Positions 15,765 to 23,666 of a stretch of 25,651 bases of DNA are shown here, in pieces. Every line of letters starts with the position of its first letter. The stretch's first letter is position 1. Below the pieces are notes generated by a model. The model did not search any database, was not told where the DNA came from, and was given only the letters and a program-made list of their open reading frames with translations. A program made the position numbers and the translations under genes. Source of the stretch: Pseudomonadota bacterium (lineage in GTDB: Bacteria > Pseudomonadota > Alphaproteobacteria > Caulobacterales > Caulobacteraceae); contig JAEZIH010000016.1 of assembly GCA_023416055.1 (NCBI GenBank), positions 1 through 25,651 of the forward strand, given 5' to 3'.

Positions 15765-17072
15765 TTGACCCAAAAACTGATCGACCACGCCGTCCCGCTG
15801 ATCCGGGCGGTCGTCATTCATCCGGACGGACGCAGCGAGAGCCCCCGCCTCGCCGAAGAGCGGCTTGAGGAGGCCGTGGGCCTGGCCCGCGCCCTGGATC
15901 TCGACGTGCGCGCGCAGGAGATCGTGCGCGTGCGCAAGCCCGCGCCCGCCACCCTGTTCGGATCCGGCAAGGTCGAGGAGCTCGCCGCCCTGGTGCGCGC
16001 CGCCGAGGCCGAGGCAGTGGTTGTCGACGACCAGCTGACCCCGGTGCAGCAGCGGAATCTGGAAAAGGCCTGGGACGCCAAGGTCATCGACCGCACCGGC
16101 CTGATCCTCGAAATCTTCGGCCGTCGCGCCCGCACCCGCGAAGGCCGGCTGCAGGTCGAGCTGGCCCGGCTGGACTACGAGCGCTCTCGCCTGGTTCGCA
16201 CCTGGACCCACCTGGAGCGCCAGCGCGGCGGCACCGGCTCGACCGGCGGCCCGGGCGAGACCCAGATCGAGCTCGACCGCCGCCTGATCGCCGACCGCAT
16301 CGTCAAGCTGAAGGCCGAACTGGAGGAGGTGCGCCGCACCCGCGGCCTGCACCGCAAGGCCCGCCGGAAGGTGCCGTTCCCGACGGTGGCGCTGGTCGGC
16401 TACACCAACGCCGGCAAGTCGACGCTTTTCAACCGGCTGACCGGGTCCGAGGTGATGGCCAAGGACCTGCTGTTCGCCACGCTGGACACCACCCAGCGCA
16501 CCATCCGCCTGCCGCAGGGCCGGCCGGCCATCGTCGCCGACACCGTGGGCTTCATCTCCGACCTGCCGCACGAACTGGTGGAGAGCTTCCGGGCCACGCT
16601 GGAGGAGGTCGGCGAGGCCGACCTGATCCTGCACGTGCGCGACATCGCCAGCCCCGACAGCGACGCCCAGCGCAAGGATGTCGAGGCGGTGCTCGAGCAG
16701 ATTCCGACCGCCGAAGGCCGCACCCGCCGCGTGCTCGAGGTCTGGAACAAGATCGACCTGCTTGACGAGGAGGCCCGCGAGGCCGTCCTGGGCCAGGCCG
16801 AACGCCTGCGCCTGCAGGGTGAGGCCGTGGCCGTCTCGGCGTGGACGGGTGAGGGCGTCGAAGCCCTGCGGGAAACCATCGCGAGCCTGATCGACGACGA
16901 TCCCGAGACCGAGCTGGTGCTGGACCCGTCGCAGGGCGAGGCCTTGGCCTGGCTGTACGAGAACGGTCGCGTGACTGGCCGCGCCACAGACGACGACGGC
17001 CGGACGCACGTCACCGTCCGTCTGCACCCGGCGGCGCTGGGCCGGTTCGAGCGTCAGTTCGGGCCCGACTGA
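15765..17072 (+). CDS. hflX: Ribosome-associated GTPase HflX (TTG start)
   Basis: A 435-residue GTPase that binds the 50S subunit and splits stalled ribosomes. The N-terminal HflX domain (about 1-150) leads to the family signature RGGTGSTGGPGETQIELD (154-171), followed by the GTPase: G1 GYTNAGKST (212-220), G3 DTVGF (259-263), G4 NKID (328-331). The frame is closed by the hfq TGA immediately before base 15765, so the start is the TTG at 15765-15767 or further in. That TTG directly follows the hfq stop and GAAGAAGA (15752-15759) serves as the purine-rich ribosome-binding site. This gives translation coupled to hfq. hfq-hflX pairing is widely conserved in proteobacteria. Confidence 0.96.
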   Translation: MTQKLIDHAVPLIRAVVIHPDGRSESPRLAEERLEEAVGLARALDLDVRAQEIVRVRKPAPATLFGSGKVEELAALVRAAEAEAVVVDDQLTPVQQRNLEKAWDAKVIDRTGLILEIFGRRARTREGRLQVELARLDYERSRLVRTWTHLERQRGGTGSTGGPGETQIELDRRLIADRIVKLKAELEEVRRTRGLHRKARRKVPFPTVALVGYTNAGKSTLFNRLTGSEVMAKDLLFATLDTTQRTIRLPQGRPAIVADTVGFISDLPHELVESFRATLEEVGEADLILHVRDIASPDSDAQRKDVEAVLEQIPTAEGRTRRVLEVWNKIDLLDEEAREAVLGQAERLRLQGEAVAVSAWTGEGVEALRETIASLIDDDPETELVLDPSQGEALAWLYENGRVTGRATDDDGRTHVTVRLHPAALGRFERQFGPD

Positions 17073-17095
17073 CGACGACGTTCGGGGAGGGAAGC

Positions 17096-18712
17096 ATGGC
17101 TCTGTTCGAGACGATCCTGCTGTTGCTGCTGGCCGTGGTGGTCAGCGGGGCGCTGTCGCGCATGACCCGCGTCGCTCTGCCGCTGGTGCAGATCGCCCTC
17201 GGCGCCGGCGTCGTCCTGATCACCGGCGAGAGCGTGGTGCTGCACCCGCACCTGTTCTTCCTCCTCTTCCTCCCGCCGCTGCTGTTCCTCGACGGCTGGC
17301 GCATTCCCAAGGAGGATCTGGTCCGCGACCGTGCCTTCATCCTGGAACTGGCATTCGGCCTGGTCGTCTTCACCGTGCTGGGCGTCGGCCTGCTGATCTG
17401 GTGGATGATCCCGGCCATGCCGCTGGGCGTGGCCTTCGCCCTCGCCGCCATCCTGTCTCCGACCGATCCGATCGCCGTCGCGGCCATCGCCAAGCGCGCG
17501 CCTATCCCCAAGCGTCTGATGCATGTGTTGGAGGGCGAGTCGCTGCTCAACGACGCCTCGGGCCTGGTGTGCATGAAGTTCGCGGTGGCGGCGGTGCTGA
17601 CCGGCGCCTTCTCGATCACCTCGGCGGCGGGGACCTTCGTCTGGCTGGCGGCGGCCGGCATCGCCGTTGGCGTGGGCGTGACCCTGGCCATCGGCTTCGC
17701 CAAGTCCTTCGTCACCCGCCGCTGGGGCGAGGACACCGGCGCGCAGATCCTCGTCAGCCTGCTGATCCCCTTCGCCGCCTACCTCGCCGCCGAGCACCTG
17801 CACGCGTCGGGCATCCTCGCCGCGGTGGCGGCCGGCATCACCATGAGCTTCACCGAGCGCTCCGGCGCGGCCTTGGCCGTCACCCGCATCCGGCGCACGG
17901 CGGTCTGGGATACAGTGGCCTTCACCGCCAACGGGGTGATCTTCGTCCTGCTGGGCGAGCAGATGCCGGCCATCGTCTCGGGCGCCGCCGAGGTGGCGCG
18001 CACGACCGGGCGCGGCGAGGTCTGGTGGCTGGGCGTCTATGTGGTGGTGATCTTCGCCGCCCTGGCCCTGCTGCGCTTCGCCTGGGTGTGGACCTCCCTG
18101 CGACTGACCCTGTTCCGGCACAAGGGCCGGACACGGCCGAAGATGGGCTGGCGGCTGGTGCTGGCCACCTCGCTCGCTGGCGTGCGGGGCGCCATCACCC
18201 TGGCGGGCATCCTGACCCTGCCGCTGCTGATGCCCGACGGCTCTGCCTTCCCGGCCCGCGACCTGGCCATCTTCCTCGCCGCCTGCGTGATCATCATTTC
18301 CCTGCTTACGGCGACGGTGCTGCTTCCGCGCCTGCTGAAGGGCCTCGAGCTTCCGCCCGAACGCTCATCGCTGGAGCGCGAGGACCTCGCCCGCACGGTC
18401 GCCGCCGGCGCCGCCATGCAGGCCATCGAACGGGCCCAGCACGAGATCGCCGCCGACCCCGAGGTGGTCGATATCTCCACCGAGATCGCCGCCCGACTGA
18501 TGGAGGCTTACCGCGGCCGCATCGTCTTGCGCAGCGGAGAAAGCGAGATCGACCGCGGCCGCCTTGAGGCCATGGAGAAGCACCTCCGCCTGGTGGGCCT
18601 GCGCGCCGAACGAGCCGAGATCCGCAAGCTGGCCAAGGCCCGCGACATCGACGAGGTCATCGCCCGCAAGCTGATCAGCGAGATCGACCTGCAGGAAGCG
18701 CGGTACGGGTGA
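17096..18712 (+). CDS. CPA1-type Na+/H+ antiporter
   Basis: A 538-residue membrane antiporter of the NhaP/CPA1 group, exchanging Na+ (or K+) for H+ across the inner membrane. The first 420 residues are hydrophobic with about 12 segments. Signature motifs: FLPPLLFLDGWRIP (58-71), LSPTDPIAVAAI (120-131), in which the Asp is the ion-binding carboxylate, and GESLLNDASGLV (147-158). GVRGAITLAGILTLPLL near residues 362-378 is the late conserved helix. A hydrophilic C-terminal region of about 115 residues follows, rich in Glu and Arg, as usual for CPA1 proteins and probably regulatory. The ATG follows GGGGAGGGA at a good distance, 23 bases after the hflX stop. It converges on mazG across 24 bases. 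Confidence 0.93.
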   Translation: MALFETILLLLLAVVVSGALSRMTRVALPLVQIALGAGVVLITGESVVLHPHLFFLLFLPPLLFLDGWRIPKEDLVRDRAFILELAFGLVVFTVLGVGLLIWWMIPAMPLGVAFALAAILSPTDPIAVAAIAKRAPIPKRLMHVLEGESLLNDASGLVCMKFAVAAVLTGAFSITSAAGTFVWLAAAGIAVGVGVTLAIGFAKSFVTRRWGEDTGAQILVSLLIPFAAYLAAEHLHASGILAAVAAGITMSFTERSGAALAVTRIRRTAVWDTVAFTANGVIFVLLGEQMPAIVSGAAEVARTTGRGEVWWLGVYVVVIFAALALLRFAWVWTSLRLTLFRHKGRTRPKMGWRLVLATSLAGVRGAITLAGILTLPLLMPDGSAFPARDLAIFLAACVIIISLLTATVLLPRLLKGLELPPERSSLEREDLARTVAAGAAMQAIERAQHEIAADPEVVDISTEIAARLMEAYRGRIVLRSGESEIDRGRLEAMEKHLRLVGLRAERAEIRKLAKARDIDEVIARKLISEIDLQEARYG

Positions 18713-18718
18713 CGCCGA

Positions 18719-18732
18719 AGCGCGGACGCGCT
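18719..18732. terminator. Weak hairpin between converging antiporter and mazG genes
   Basis: AGCGC (18719-18723) and GCGCT (18728-18732) form a perfect 5-bp stem with a GGAC loop in the 24-base gap between the convergent stops. No T-run follows on either strand, so it would be a poor intrinsic terminator. It is the only structure I see in this gap. Confidence 0.2.
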
Positions 18733-18736
18733 GGCA

Positions 18737-19522
18737 TCACCCCCGCTCCGCCGCCTTCGCCGCGTCCCAAAGGGCGTCCATCTCGGCGAGATCGGACTGC
18801 TCTGGCGTCCGTCCGAGCTTCGCCAGCTCGGCCTCGATGAAGGCGAAGCGGCGGACGAATTTGGCGTTGGCGCCGCGCAGGGCGTCCTCGGGCTCGACGC
18901 CCAGTTTGCGGGCCAAATTCGCCATTACAAACAACAGGTCGCCGACCTCGCCGCGGGCCTTGTCGAGGTCGCCGGCGGCGATTTCGGCGCGGAGTTCGGC
19001 GACTTCCTCGACGAATTTGTCGAAGACTTCGTCGGTCGAGGGCCAGTCGAAGCCGACGCGGGCGGCGCGTTTGGTCAGCTTGGCGGCGCGAGCGAGGGCG
19101 GGCAGGCCAACGGGCACGTCGTCGAGGGCGCCGTGCTGGGATTTCGCCTTGCGTTCCAAGGCCTTGATGTCCTCCCAGCGGGCCTTCTGGGCGGCGCCGT
19201 CGGCCTTGGCCGCCTCGTCGCCGAAGACGTGCGGATGACGCCGTTCCAGCTTGTCGGCGATGGCCCCGGCCACGTCGTCGAAGGCGAAAAGACCCTGCTC
19301 CTCGGCCATGCGAGCATGGAAAACGACCTGGAACAGGAGATCACCAAGTTCACTCTTCAGATCGTCCCAGTCGCCGCGTTCGATCGCATCGGCGACCTCG
19401 TACGCCTCCTCGAGGGTGTAGGGGGCGATGGTCTGGAAGGTCTGCTCCACGTCCCACGGGCAGCCGCCCTCGGGATTGCGCAGCCGCTCCATGATGCGGC
19501 GCAGGCGGTCGACGGGGCTCAC
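18737..19522 (-). CDS. mazG: Nucleoside triphosphate pyrophosphohydrolase MazG
   Basis: A 261-residue all-alpha NTP pyrophosphatase with two MazG domains, which hydrolyses (d)NTPs to monophosphates and cleans the nucleotide pool. The N-terminal domain has NPEGGCPWDVEQTF (17-29), TLEEAYEVADAI (36-47) and ELGDLLFQVVFHARM (58-72), where Glu38, Glu39, Glu42, Glu58 and Asp61 fit the metal-binding EExxE...ExxD pattern. The second domain repeats it as KFVEEVAELRAEI and EVGDLLFVMANLARKL. The start is a GTG at 19520-19522, overlapping the stop of the upstream symporter (GTGA), and MSPVDRLRRIMERLR matches the expected N-terminus. It is probably translated from the symporter mRNA. No link to a toxin-antitoxin mazEF pair is visible. 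Confidence 0.95.
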   Translation of the reverse strand: MSPVDRLRRIMERLRNPEGGCPWDVEQTFQTIAPYTLEEAYEVADAIERGDWDDLKSELGDLLFQVVFHARMAEEQGLFAFDDVAGAIADKLERRHPHVFGDEAAKADGAAQKARWEDIKALERKAKSQHGALDDVPVGLPALARAAKLTKRAARVGFDWPSTDEVFDKFVEEVAELRAEIAAGDLDKARGEVGDLLFVMANLARKLGVEPEDALRGANAKFVRRFAFIEAELAKLGRTPEQSDLAEMDALWDAAKAAERG

Positions 19523-20895
19523 TCGACGATCCCTCCCGGCCGAGCCTCGAGGGCTCGGCGAATCTCGTCGTGCCGCTCGGGCGTCAGCGGATAGCGCCGC
19601 AGCAGCAGGGCCGCCGAGGCGATCAGCAGGGCGGGAGCGACGATGAACATGACCTGCAGCGCGAGCAGGGACTGCGGGCTGTTGCCTTCCGGCGGCGGCA
19701 CGGCCTGGAAGCCGACCCAGCCGAGCACGGCGTAGGGGATCAGCGCAAAGACGTGGCCCAGCTTGGTGGTGGCCGACAGGATCGAGAACATCAGGGCGGT
19801 GCGGTCGACCCCGGTCTCCAGCCGCACCTCGTCGCCGGCGTCGGCCATCATGGCGCGGAGCAGGAACAGGCCGGCGGCGTAGGGCAGGCCGGCGATGAAC
19901 ATCGCCGCCCCGGTCAGGGCGAAGGCGCCGCCGGGCAGGACGGTGGCGATCAGATACAGGCTGGCGAAGATCAGGCTGGCCACGGCCAGGGCGCGGTGCT
20001 TGCCGATCTTCACGGCCAGCCGCGCCCAGATCGGCGCGCCGGCGAGGCCGCCGACGAAATAGAGCAGCATGAAGATGGAGGCCGCGGCGCGGTCGTAGCC
20101 CTTGATCTGGTCGAAGAAGAAGAACAGCAGCGCCCCGGTGATTCCGGGGGCCACGCCCAGCACGATGTCGGCGGCCAGCAGGCGGGCGACGGTCGGCCTG
20201 CGGACGATGTCCCAGTAGGCCTTCAGTCCGCCGTGCGGCGCATCGCCCGCGTTGACCGGTTCAGGCACGGCGGCCAGCGCCAGGCTGATCGTCAGGGGCA
20301 GGGCGGCGACGATGGCCCATCCCATGATGTGCACCCCGGCCACGTAGTCGCCCACGCCGCTCTGCACCACGGCGGCGGGCAGGATCAGGATGGCGATAAC
20401 GCCGAGGATGTTGAACGCCTGCCACCAGGCGTAGACCCGGCTGCGCTGGTCGTATTCCGGCGCCAGCACCGAGGCCCAGCCCAGCTGGCTGAGCGTGCCG
20501 ACCGAGAAGCCGAGGTAGAGCACCAGCAGCCAGCCGAACAGGTACAGCGGCCCAGCGCCCGGCTTGACCATGACGAAGATCATCAGGGCGGCGAGCATCA
20601 GCACCGGCGCCGAGGCGGCCATCCACGGCCGGTAACGGCCGAAGCGGGTGCGGGTCCGGTCCATGGCCGCGCCGATGATCGGGTCGAAGACGATGTCGAT
20701 GGCCCGCACCACCATGAAGACATAGCCGACCATGGCGATGTCGATGCCGACGTGGCTGGCGTAGTACTCGGGCAGGGTCACCGGCAAGGCCACGCCGAAG
20801 GCCGCCAGCGGCAGGCAGACGGTCGAGAAGGCGGCGAGGACGGCGTTGGAGCGGCGCGTGGAAGCCGCGGCGCTCGGGGCAGGGGCGTCGGTCAT
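19519..20895 (-). CDS. MFS transporter of the GPH (MelB-like) cation symporter family
   Basis: A 458-residue, 12-segment inner-membrane symporter. The GPH/MelB signature is clear: VVRAIDIVFDPIIGAAMDRT (62-81) continuing TRTRFGRYRPW (81-91), where the Asp residues correspond to MelB cation-site Asp. The family couples sugars or glucuronides to H+, Na+ or Li+; the substrate here is unknown and no sugar-catabolic gene is nearby. The preferred ATG is at 20893-20895 (MTDAPAPSAA). An in-frame ATG at 20940 would add 15 residues and would place the GC-rich inverted repeat of 20900-20935 inside the coding region. No good ribosome-binding site precedes 20895, so the start is open. The TGA overlaps the GTG of mazG. 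Confidence 0.88.
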   Translation of the reverse strand: MTDAPAPSAAASTRRSNAVLAAFSTVCLPLAAFGVALPVTLPEYYASHVGIDIAMVGYVFMVVRAIDIVFDPIIGAAMDRTRTRFGRYRPWMAASAPVLMLAALMIFVMVKPGAGPLYLFGWLLVLYLGFSVGTLSQLGWASVLAPEYDQRSRVYAWWQAFNILGVIAILILPAAVVQSGVGDYVAGVHIMGWAIVAALPLTISLALAAVPEPVNAGDAPHGGLKAYWDIVRRPTVARLLAADIVLGVAPGITGALLFFFFDQIKGYDRAAASIFMLLYFVGGLAGAPIWARLAVKIGKHRALAVASLIFASLYLIATVLPGGAFALTGAAMFIAGLPYAAGLFLLRAMMADAGDEVRLETGVDRTALMFSILSATTKLGHVFALIPYAVLGWVGFQAVPPPEGNSPQSLLALQVMFIVAPALLIASAALLLRRYPLTPERHDEIRRALEARPGGIVE

Positions 20896-20899
20896 GGAC

Positions 20900-20935
20900 G
20901 GGTCCGCGGCACGGCCCTGAGTCGGCCGCGGACCC
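20900..20935. repeat. 11-bp perfect inverted repeat upstream of the GPH symporter gene
   Basis: GGGTCCGCGGC (20900-20910) and GCCGCGGACCC (20925-20935) are exact reverse complements separated by 14 bases. With one small internal loop, ATGG (20894-20897) also pairs with CCAT (20937-20940). In the minus-strand mRNA the 3' arm ends a few bases before the symporter ATG, so a hairpin would cover the ribosome-binding region. It could equally be a palindromic operator for a repressor in this 121-base divergent gap (20896-21016). No terminator-like T-run follows. Confidence 0.55.
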
Positions 20936-21022
20936 ACCATGCCAGCATTCGCGTCCTCGTCTCCAGCCCGGCGAAGCCTCTTGCCGCGCGACCCCGGCTG
21001 GGGTCACCCTGAGGCCATGCCG

Positions 21023-21901
21023 ATGCGCCGCCTCCTGCTGTCGATCGCCGCCGCCGTTCTCGTGCTGGCCGGCCCGACCGTGGCGCGCGCGCAGTCGGAA
21101 CAGGCCTGCGAGGCCGGGGCGATCGAATGGGCCGGCCCCGCCCTCGCCAACCGCGTCTCGCACTATTCGCTGGAGTGGTCGCCGTTCGGGACCAGGGAGT
21201 GGGGCTGGGAGACCTATACGCCCCTGATCCAGCAGGAGCTCGGCACGGACTGCGCCGCCGGCACGCCGGGCTTCGCCCACGCCCTGGCCGAGTTCCAGCA
21301 CCGGTACGGCCTGCCGCCCACGGGCTGGTTCGACGCCGACACCTTCCGCGTGTTCCGCGGCGTGTGGCAGGAGCGGCGGCCGTTCATCATGGCGCGCGTC
21401 CGCGAGGAGGGCTGCCCGGACCCGCCGCCGCTGTACCAGCTCGGCTATCTGGTGGCGGAGGAGGAGCACGCCGACCGGCTGACGCGCCTGCTGCGCCGCG
21501 ATGTGCTGGAGGCTTATCGCCGGCTGGTCGCCGCCGCCCGGGCCGAAGTCCCCGAGATAGCCGCCGATCCCGAGCTGCTGCAGATCTTCTCGGGCTTCCG
21601 CGACCCCGAGGCCGACGCCGCCCGCTGCGCGGCCCAGGGCAACTGCGACGGCCTGCGGCGCGCGGTCTGTTCGCCACACCGCACGGGGACGGCCGTCGAC
21701 CTCTACGTCGGGCAGCTCGACGACCTGGGCGTCGACAACACCTCGCCGGCCAGCCGACTGCACATGAGCCGGGCGCCGGCCTATCGCTGGCTGGTGCGCA
21801 ACGCCCACCGCTTCGGCTTCGTGCCCTACGTGTTTGAGCCCTGGCACTGGGAGTGGGTCAGCCCGACGGGCGGCTACGCCCTCGCCGAGGCCGCCCCGTG
21901 A
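21023..21901 (+). CDS. Secreted VanY-type D,D-/L,D-carboxypeptidase (M15 family)
   Basis: A 292-residue exported zinc peptidase. Residues 1-23 are a signal peptide (MRRLLLSIAAAVLVLAGP, then TVARA as the cleavage site). A peptidoglycan-binding-like module lies near 66-114, with FQHRYGLPPTGWFDADTFRVF. The C-terminal M15 catalytic domain has HRTGTAVDLY (HxxGxAxD, His219 and Asp226) and FEPWHWEW (Glu272, His275), the zinc ligands and base of VanY/DacB-like carboxypeptidases. Two Cys residues around 202-216 may form a disulfide. It probably trims D-Ala from peptidoglycan stems in the periplasm. GAGG at 21011-21014 is 8 bases before the ATG at 21023 and only 2 before the ATG at 21017, so 21023 is preferred. 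The stop overlaps the GTG of the next gene (GTGA). Confidence 0.9.
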   Translation: MRRLLLSIAAAVLVLAGPTVARAQSEQACEAGAIEWAGPALANRVSHYSLEWSPFGTREWGWETYTPLIQQELGTDCAAGTPGFAHALAEFQHRYGLPPTGWFDADTFRVFRGVWQERRPFIMARVREEGCPDPPPLYQLGYLVAEEEHADRLTRLLRRDVLEAYRRLVAAARAEVPEIAADPELLQIFSGFRDPEADAARCAAQGNCDGLRRAVCSPHRTGTAVDLYVGQLDDLGVDNTSPASRLHMSRAPAYRWLVRNAHRFGFVPYVFEPWHWEWVSPTGGYALAEAAP

Positions 21902-22365
21902 TCAGGCCGCTGACCGAGGGGGAGGCGGCGCTGGCCCGAGGGGCCTTCGGCGACGCCCTCGACCTCGGCCCGATCCGCTTCCTGGCCGCGCCGCCGCCCT
22001 TGACGCGCGCGTTCGTGCCTGGACGCTGGTTCGGGCGGGACTGGATCGTGTGGCCGAGCGCCACCCTGCCGGCCGACATCGCCGCCGCCCCGCTGAAGCT
22101 GCAGTCGACCCTGGTGCACGAGCTCACCCACGTCTGGCAGGCCCAGCAGGGCGTGAACCTGTTGACCGGCAAGATCCGCGCGGGCGACCGGCCGGCCTCG
22201 TATGAATACCCCGTCGGCATGGACTGCAGTTGGGGCGGGCTGAACATCGAGCAGCAGGCCATGGTGGTGGAGCACCGCTTCCGCCTGCTCAACGGCGGCA
22301 AGGCGCCTGCCGGGGCGGACTTCTACGACCGCGTCTGCCCGCTGGGACCGCGGATCGGCGCCTGA
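21898..22365 (+). CDS. Small HExxH metallopeptidase-like protein
   Basis: A 155-residue protein without a signal peptide. It carries LVHELTHVWQAQQG (72-85), a zincin HExxH motif (His74, Glu75, His78), and INIEQQ-like acidic residues (Glu118 in LNIEQQAMVVEHRF) that could supply a third ligand. The HELTHVWQ pattern resembles DUF4157-like peptidases and the proteins annotated as Vgr-related in Caulobacter relatives. No Vgr domain or other fusion is present here. The GTG start overlaps the stop of the VanY-type gene (GTGA, 21898-21901), so the two are probably one transcript. Its role may relate to cell-wall or envelope proteins; substrate and localisation are not shown by the sequence. Confidence is high that it is a real gene, moderate that it is an active protease. 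Confidence 0.82.
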   Translation: MIRPLTEGEAALARGAFGDALDLGPIRFLAAPPPLTRAFVPGRWFGRDWIVWPSATLPADIAAAPLKLQSTLVHELTHVWQAQQGVNLLTGKIRAGDRPASYEYPVGMDCSWGGLNIEQQAMVVEHRFRLLNGGKAPAGADFYDRVCPLGPRIGA

Positions 22366-22370
22366 GCCGG

Positions 22371-22398
22371 TTGCAAGCCGGCGGGGCGCGCCCATATT
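22371..22398 (+). promoter_or_regulatory. Candidate promoter for the dioxygenase gene
   Basis: TTGCAA (22371-22376) and CATATT (22393-22398) are 16 bases apart in the short gap between the HExxH gene and the dioxygenase gene. The AT-rich hexamers stand out in the surrounding GC-rich DNA, and the start codon lies about 30 bases downstream. It is a pattern match without transcription evidence. Confidence 0.3.
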
Positions 22399-22429
22399 GA
22401 TACCCACACTGTTGCGAATGGAGTTGGAT

Positions 22430-23200
22430 GTGATCGAGGCCCCGAGCCGACAACCCGCGATCTTCTTCGGCCACGGATCGCCGATGAACGCCCTCGGCGG
22501 CCCTTACGCCGACGCCTGGCGCGCGCTGGGAGCGGCGGTCGGCAAGCCCAGGGGCGTGGTCATGGTCTCGGCGCACTGGGAGACGGAAGGCGTCGGAGTG
22601 ACGGCGCAGGTCCGTCCGCAAACCATCCACGATTTCGGCGGCTTCCCGGCGGAACTGCATGCGATGCAGTATCCCGCGCCGGGCTCGCCGGCGCTGGCGG
22701 CGCGGGTGTCGGAGTTGACAGGGGCCGTGCAGACCGACCGCTGGGGTCTGGACCACGGGACATGGTCCGTGCTGGTCCACGTCTGGCCGGAGGCGGACGT
22801 GCCCGTCGTGCAGCTGTCGCTGGATCGCCGCCTCGACGCCCGCGGCCATTTCGATCTCGCCCGCCGTCTGACGCCCCTGCGCGACGAGGGGATCGTCATC
22901 GCGGGCTCGGGCGACTTCGTCCACAACCTGAGAACCTGGAAGCGGGCAGGGGGCGAGCCCTATGACTGGGCCGCGCGCTTCAACGAGGCCGTCAAGGCGG
23001 CCCTGATGCGCGGCGACGACGCCGCCCTGGTCGACTGGGTGGCGCTCGCCGAGGACGCCCAGTTGAGCGTGCCCACCGACGAACACTTCCTGCCGCTGCT
23101 GTACGTCGCCGCCCAGCGCCGGCCGGGCGACGACGTCAGCTTCTTCAACGACGTCATCGAGGGCGGATCGATCTCGATGACGGGGGTGCGGATCGGTTAG
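22430..23200 (+). CDS. 4,5-DOPA dioxygenase extradiol family protein (YgiD-like)
   Basis: A 256-residue LigB-type extradiol dioxygenase. It has the three conserved histidine motifs: FFGHGSPMNAL (His15), MVSAHWETEG (His49), and TDEHFLPLLYVAA (His219), plus GLDHGTWSVLVH (His109) and GSGDFVHNLR (His165). Members open catechol-type rings with Fe(II) or Zn(II); E. coli YgiD acts on DOPA in vitro, but the natural substrate of this protein is unknown. The GTG at 22430-22432 is favoured: GGAG (22420-22423) sits 6 bases before it. An ATG at 22418 in frame is four codons further upstream and has no clear ribosome-binding site. The stop TAG (23198-23200) overlaps the stop of the convergent doxX gene. 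Neighbours give no pathway clue. Confidence 0.9.
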   Translation: MIEAPSRQPAIFFGHGSPMNALGGPYADAWRALGAAVGKPRGVVMVSAHWETEGVGVTAQVRPQTIHDFGGFPAELHAMQYPAPGSPALAARVSELTGAVQTDRWGLDHGTWSVLVHVWPEADVPVVQLSLDRRLDARGHFDLARRLTPLRDEGIVIAGSGDFVHNLRTWKRAGGEPYDWAARFNEAVKAALMRGDDAALVDWVALAEDAQLSVPTDEHFLPLLYVAAQRRPGDDVSFFNDVIEGGSISMTGVRIG

Positions 23201-23592
23201 GCCGACTTCCGCATAGCCGCGTCGACGCTCCACGGACCGGGGCCGGCGGCGACGAAATACAGGAAGACGAAGCAGTACAGGGCGATGGTCTCGCCGCCGT
23301 TGGAGAACGGCAGCGGGGCCTGCATGCCGTGCACCGCCCAGTAGCCGACGGCGCAGAAACCTGACGAGAGGAAGGCCACGGGCCGGGTGAACAGGCCGAT
23401 CAGGAACAGGGCGCCGAACAGCAGTTCAAGCGGGCCCGACAGTCCGGCCAGCGACAGCCCGGGCGGCGGCAGGCCCTCGGCGGCGGGGAAGCCCAGCACC
23501 TTGGCCGTGCCATGGCAGACGAACAGAAATCCGGTGACGATGCGCAGCACGCTGAGCAGCTGCGGCCGGTAGGCGGAGAAGCTGTCGAACAT
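23197..23592 (-). CDS. DoxX family membrane protein
   Basis: A 131-residue protein with four predicted membrane segments: LLSVLRIVTGFLFVCHG, LELLFGALFLIGLFTRPVAFL, SGFCAVGYWAVHG, and the C-terminal IALYCFVFLYFVAAGPGPW. The N-terminal RIVTGFLFVCHGTAKVLG and the final GPGPWSVDA are typical of the DoxX/DUF4149-like family, small membrane subunits often linked to redox or sulfur processes, with no firm reaction known. GGGAGGGAC lies just before the ATG at 23590-23592. The 5' end is covered by a short hairpin. The 3' end overlaps the dioxygenase gene by 4 bases on the opposite strand. It lies 74 bases downstream of the acyl-synthetase gene in the same direction and may be part of that transcript. 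Confidence 0.88.
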   Translation of the reverse strand: MFDSFSAYRPQLLSVLRIVTGFLFVCHGTAKVLGFPAAEGLPPPGLSLAGLSGPLELLFGALFLIGLFTRPVAFLSSGFCAVGYWAVHGMQAPLPFSNGGETIALYCFVFLYFVAAGPGPWSVDAAMRKSA

Positions 23593-23598
23593 GAGTCC

Positions 23599-23614
23599 CT
23601 CCCTTCAGTGGGAG
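23599..23614 (-). promoter_or_regulatory. Hairpin that would cover the doxX ribosome-binding site
   Basis: On the minus strand, CTCCC (complement of 23610-23614), an ACTGAA loop and GGGAG (complement of 23599-23603) can form a 5-bp stem just before GGACTC-ATG of doxX. The GGGAG arm is the ribosome-binding site. The stem is short, so its stability is uncertain. No T-run follows, so a terminator is unlikely. Confidence 0.25.
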
Positions 23615-23666
23615 AGCCAGTGTGAAACGGAGTCGGCGGCGGTTACAACGCGGTTCGGCGAACAGG

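Noticed and set aside
18737..19522. mazG as part of a MazEF toxin-antitoxin locus
   Set aside because: No mazE or mazF gene is near; the protein is a two-domain housekeeping pyrophosphohydrolase coupled to a symporter gene.
20261..21847. 528-residue minus-strand frame crossing the peptidase gene and symporter start
   Set aside because: It would span two real genes in the wrong frames, with no family motif.
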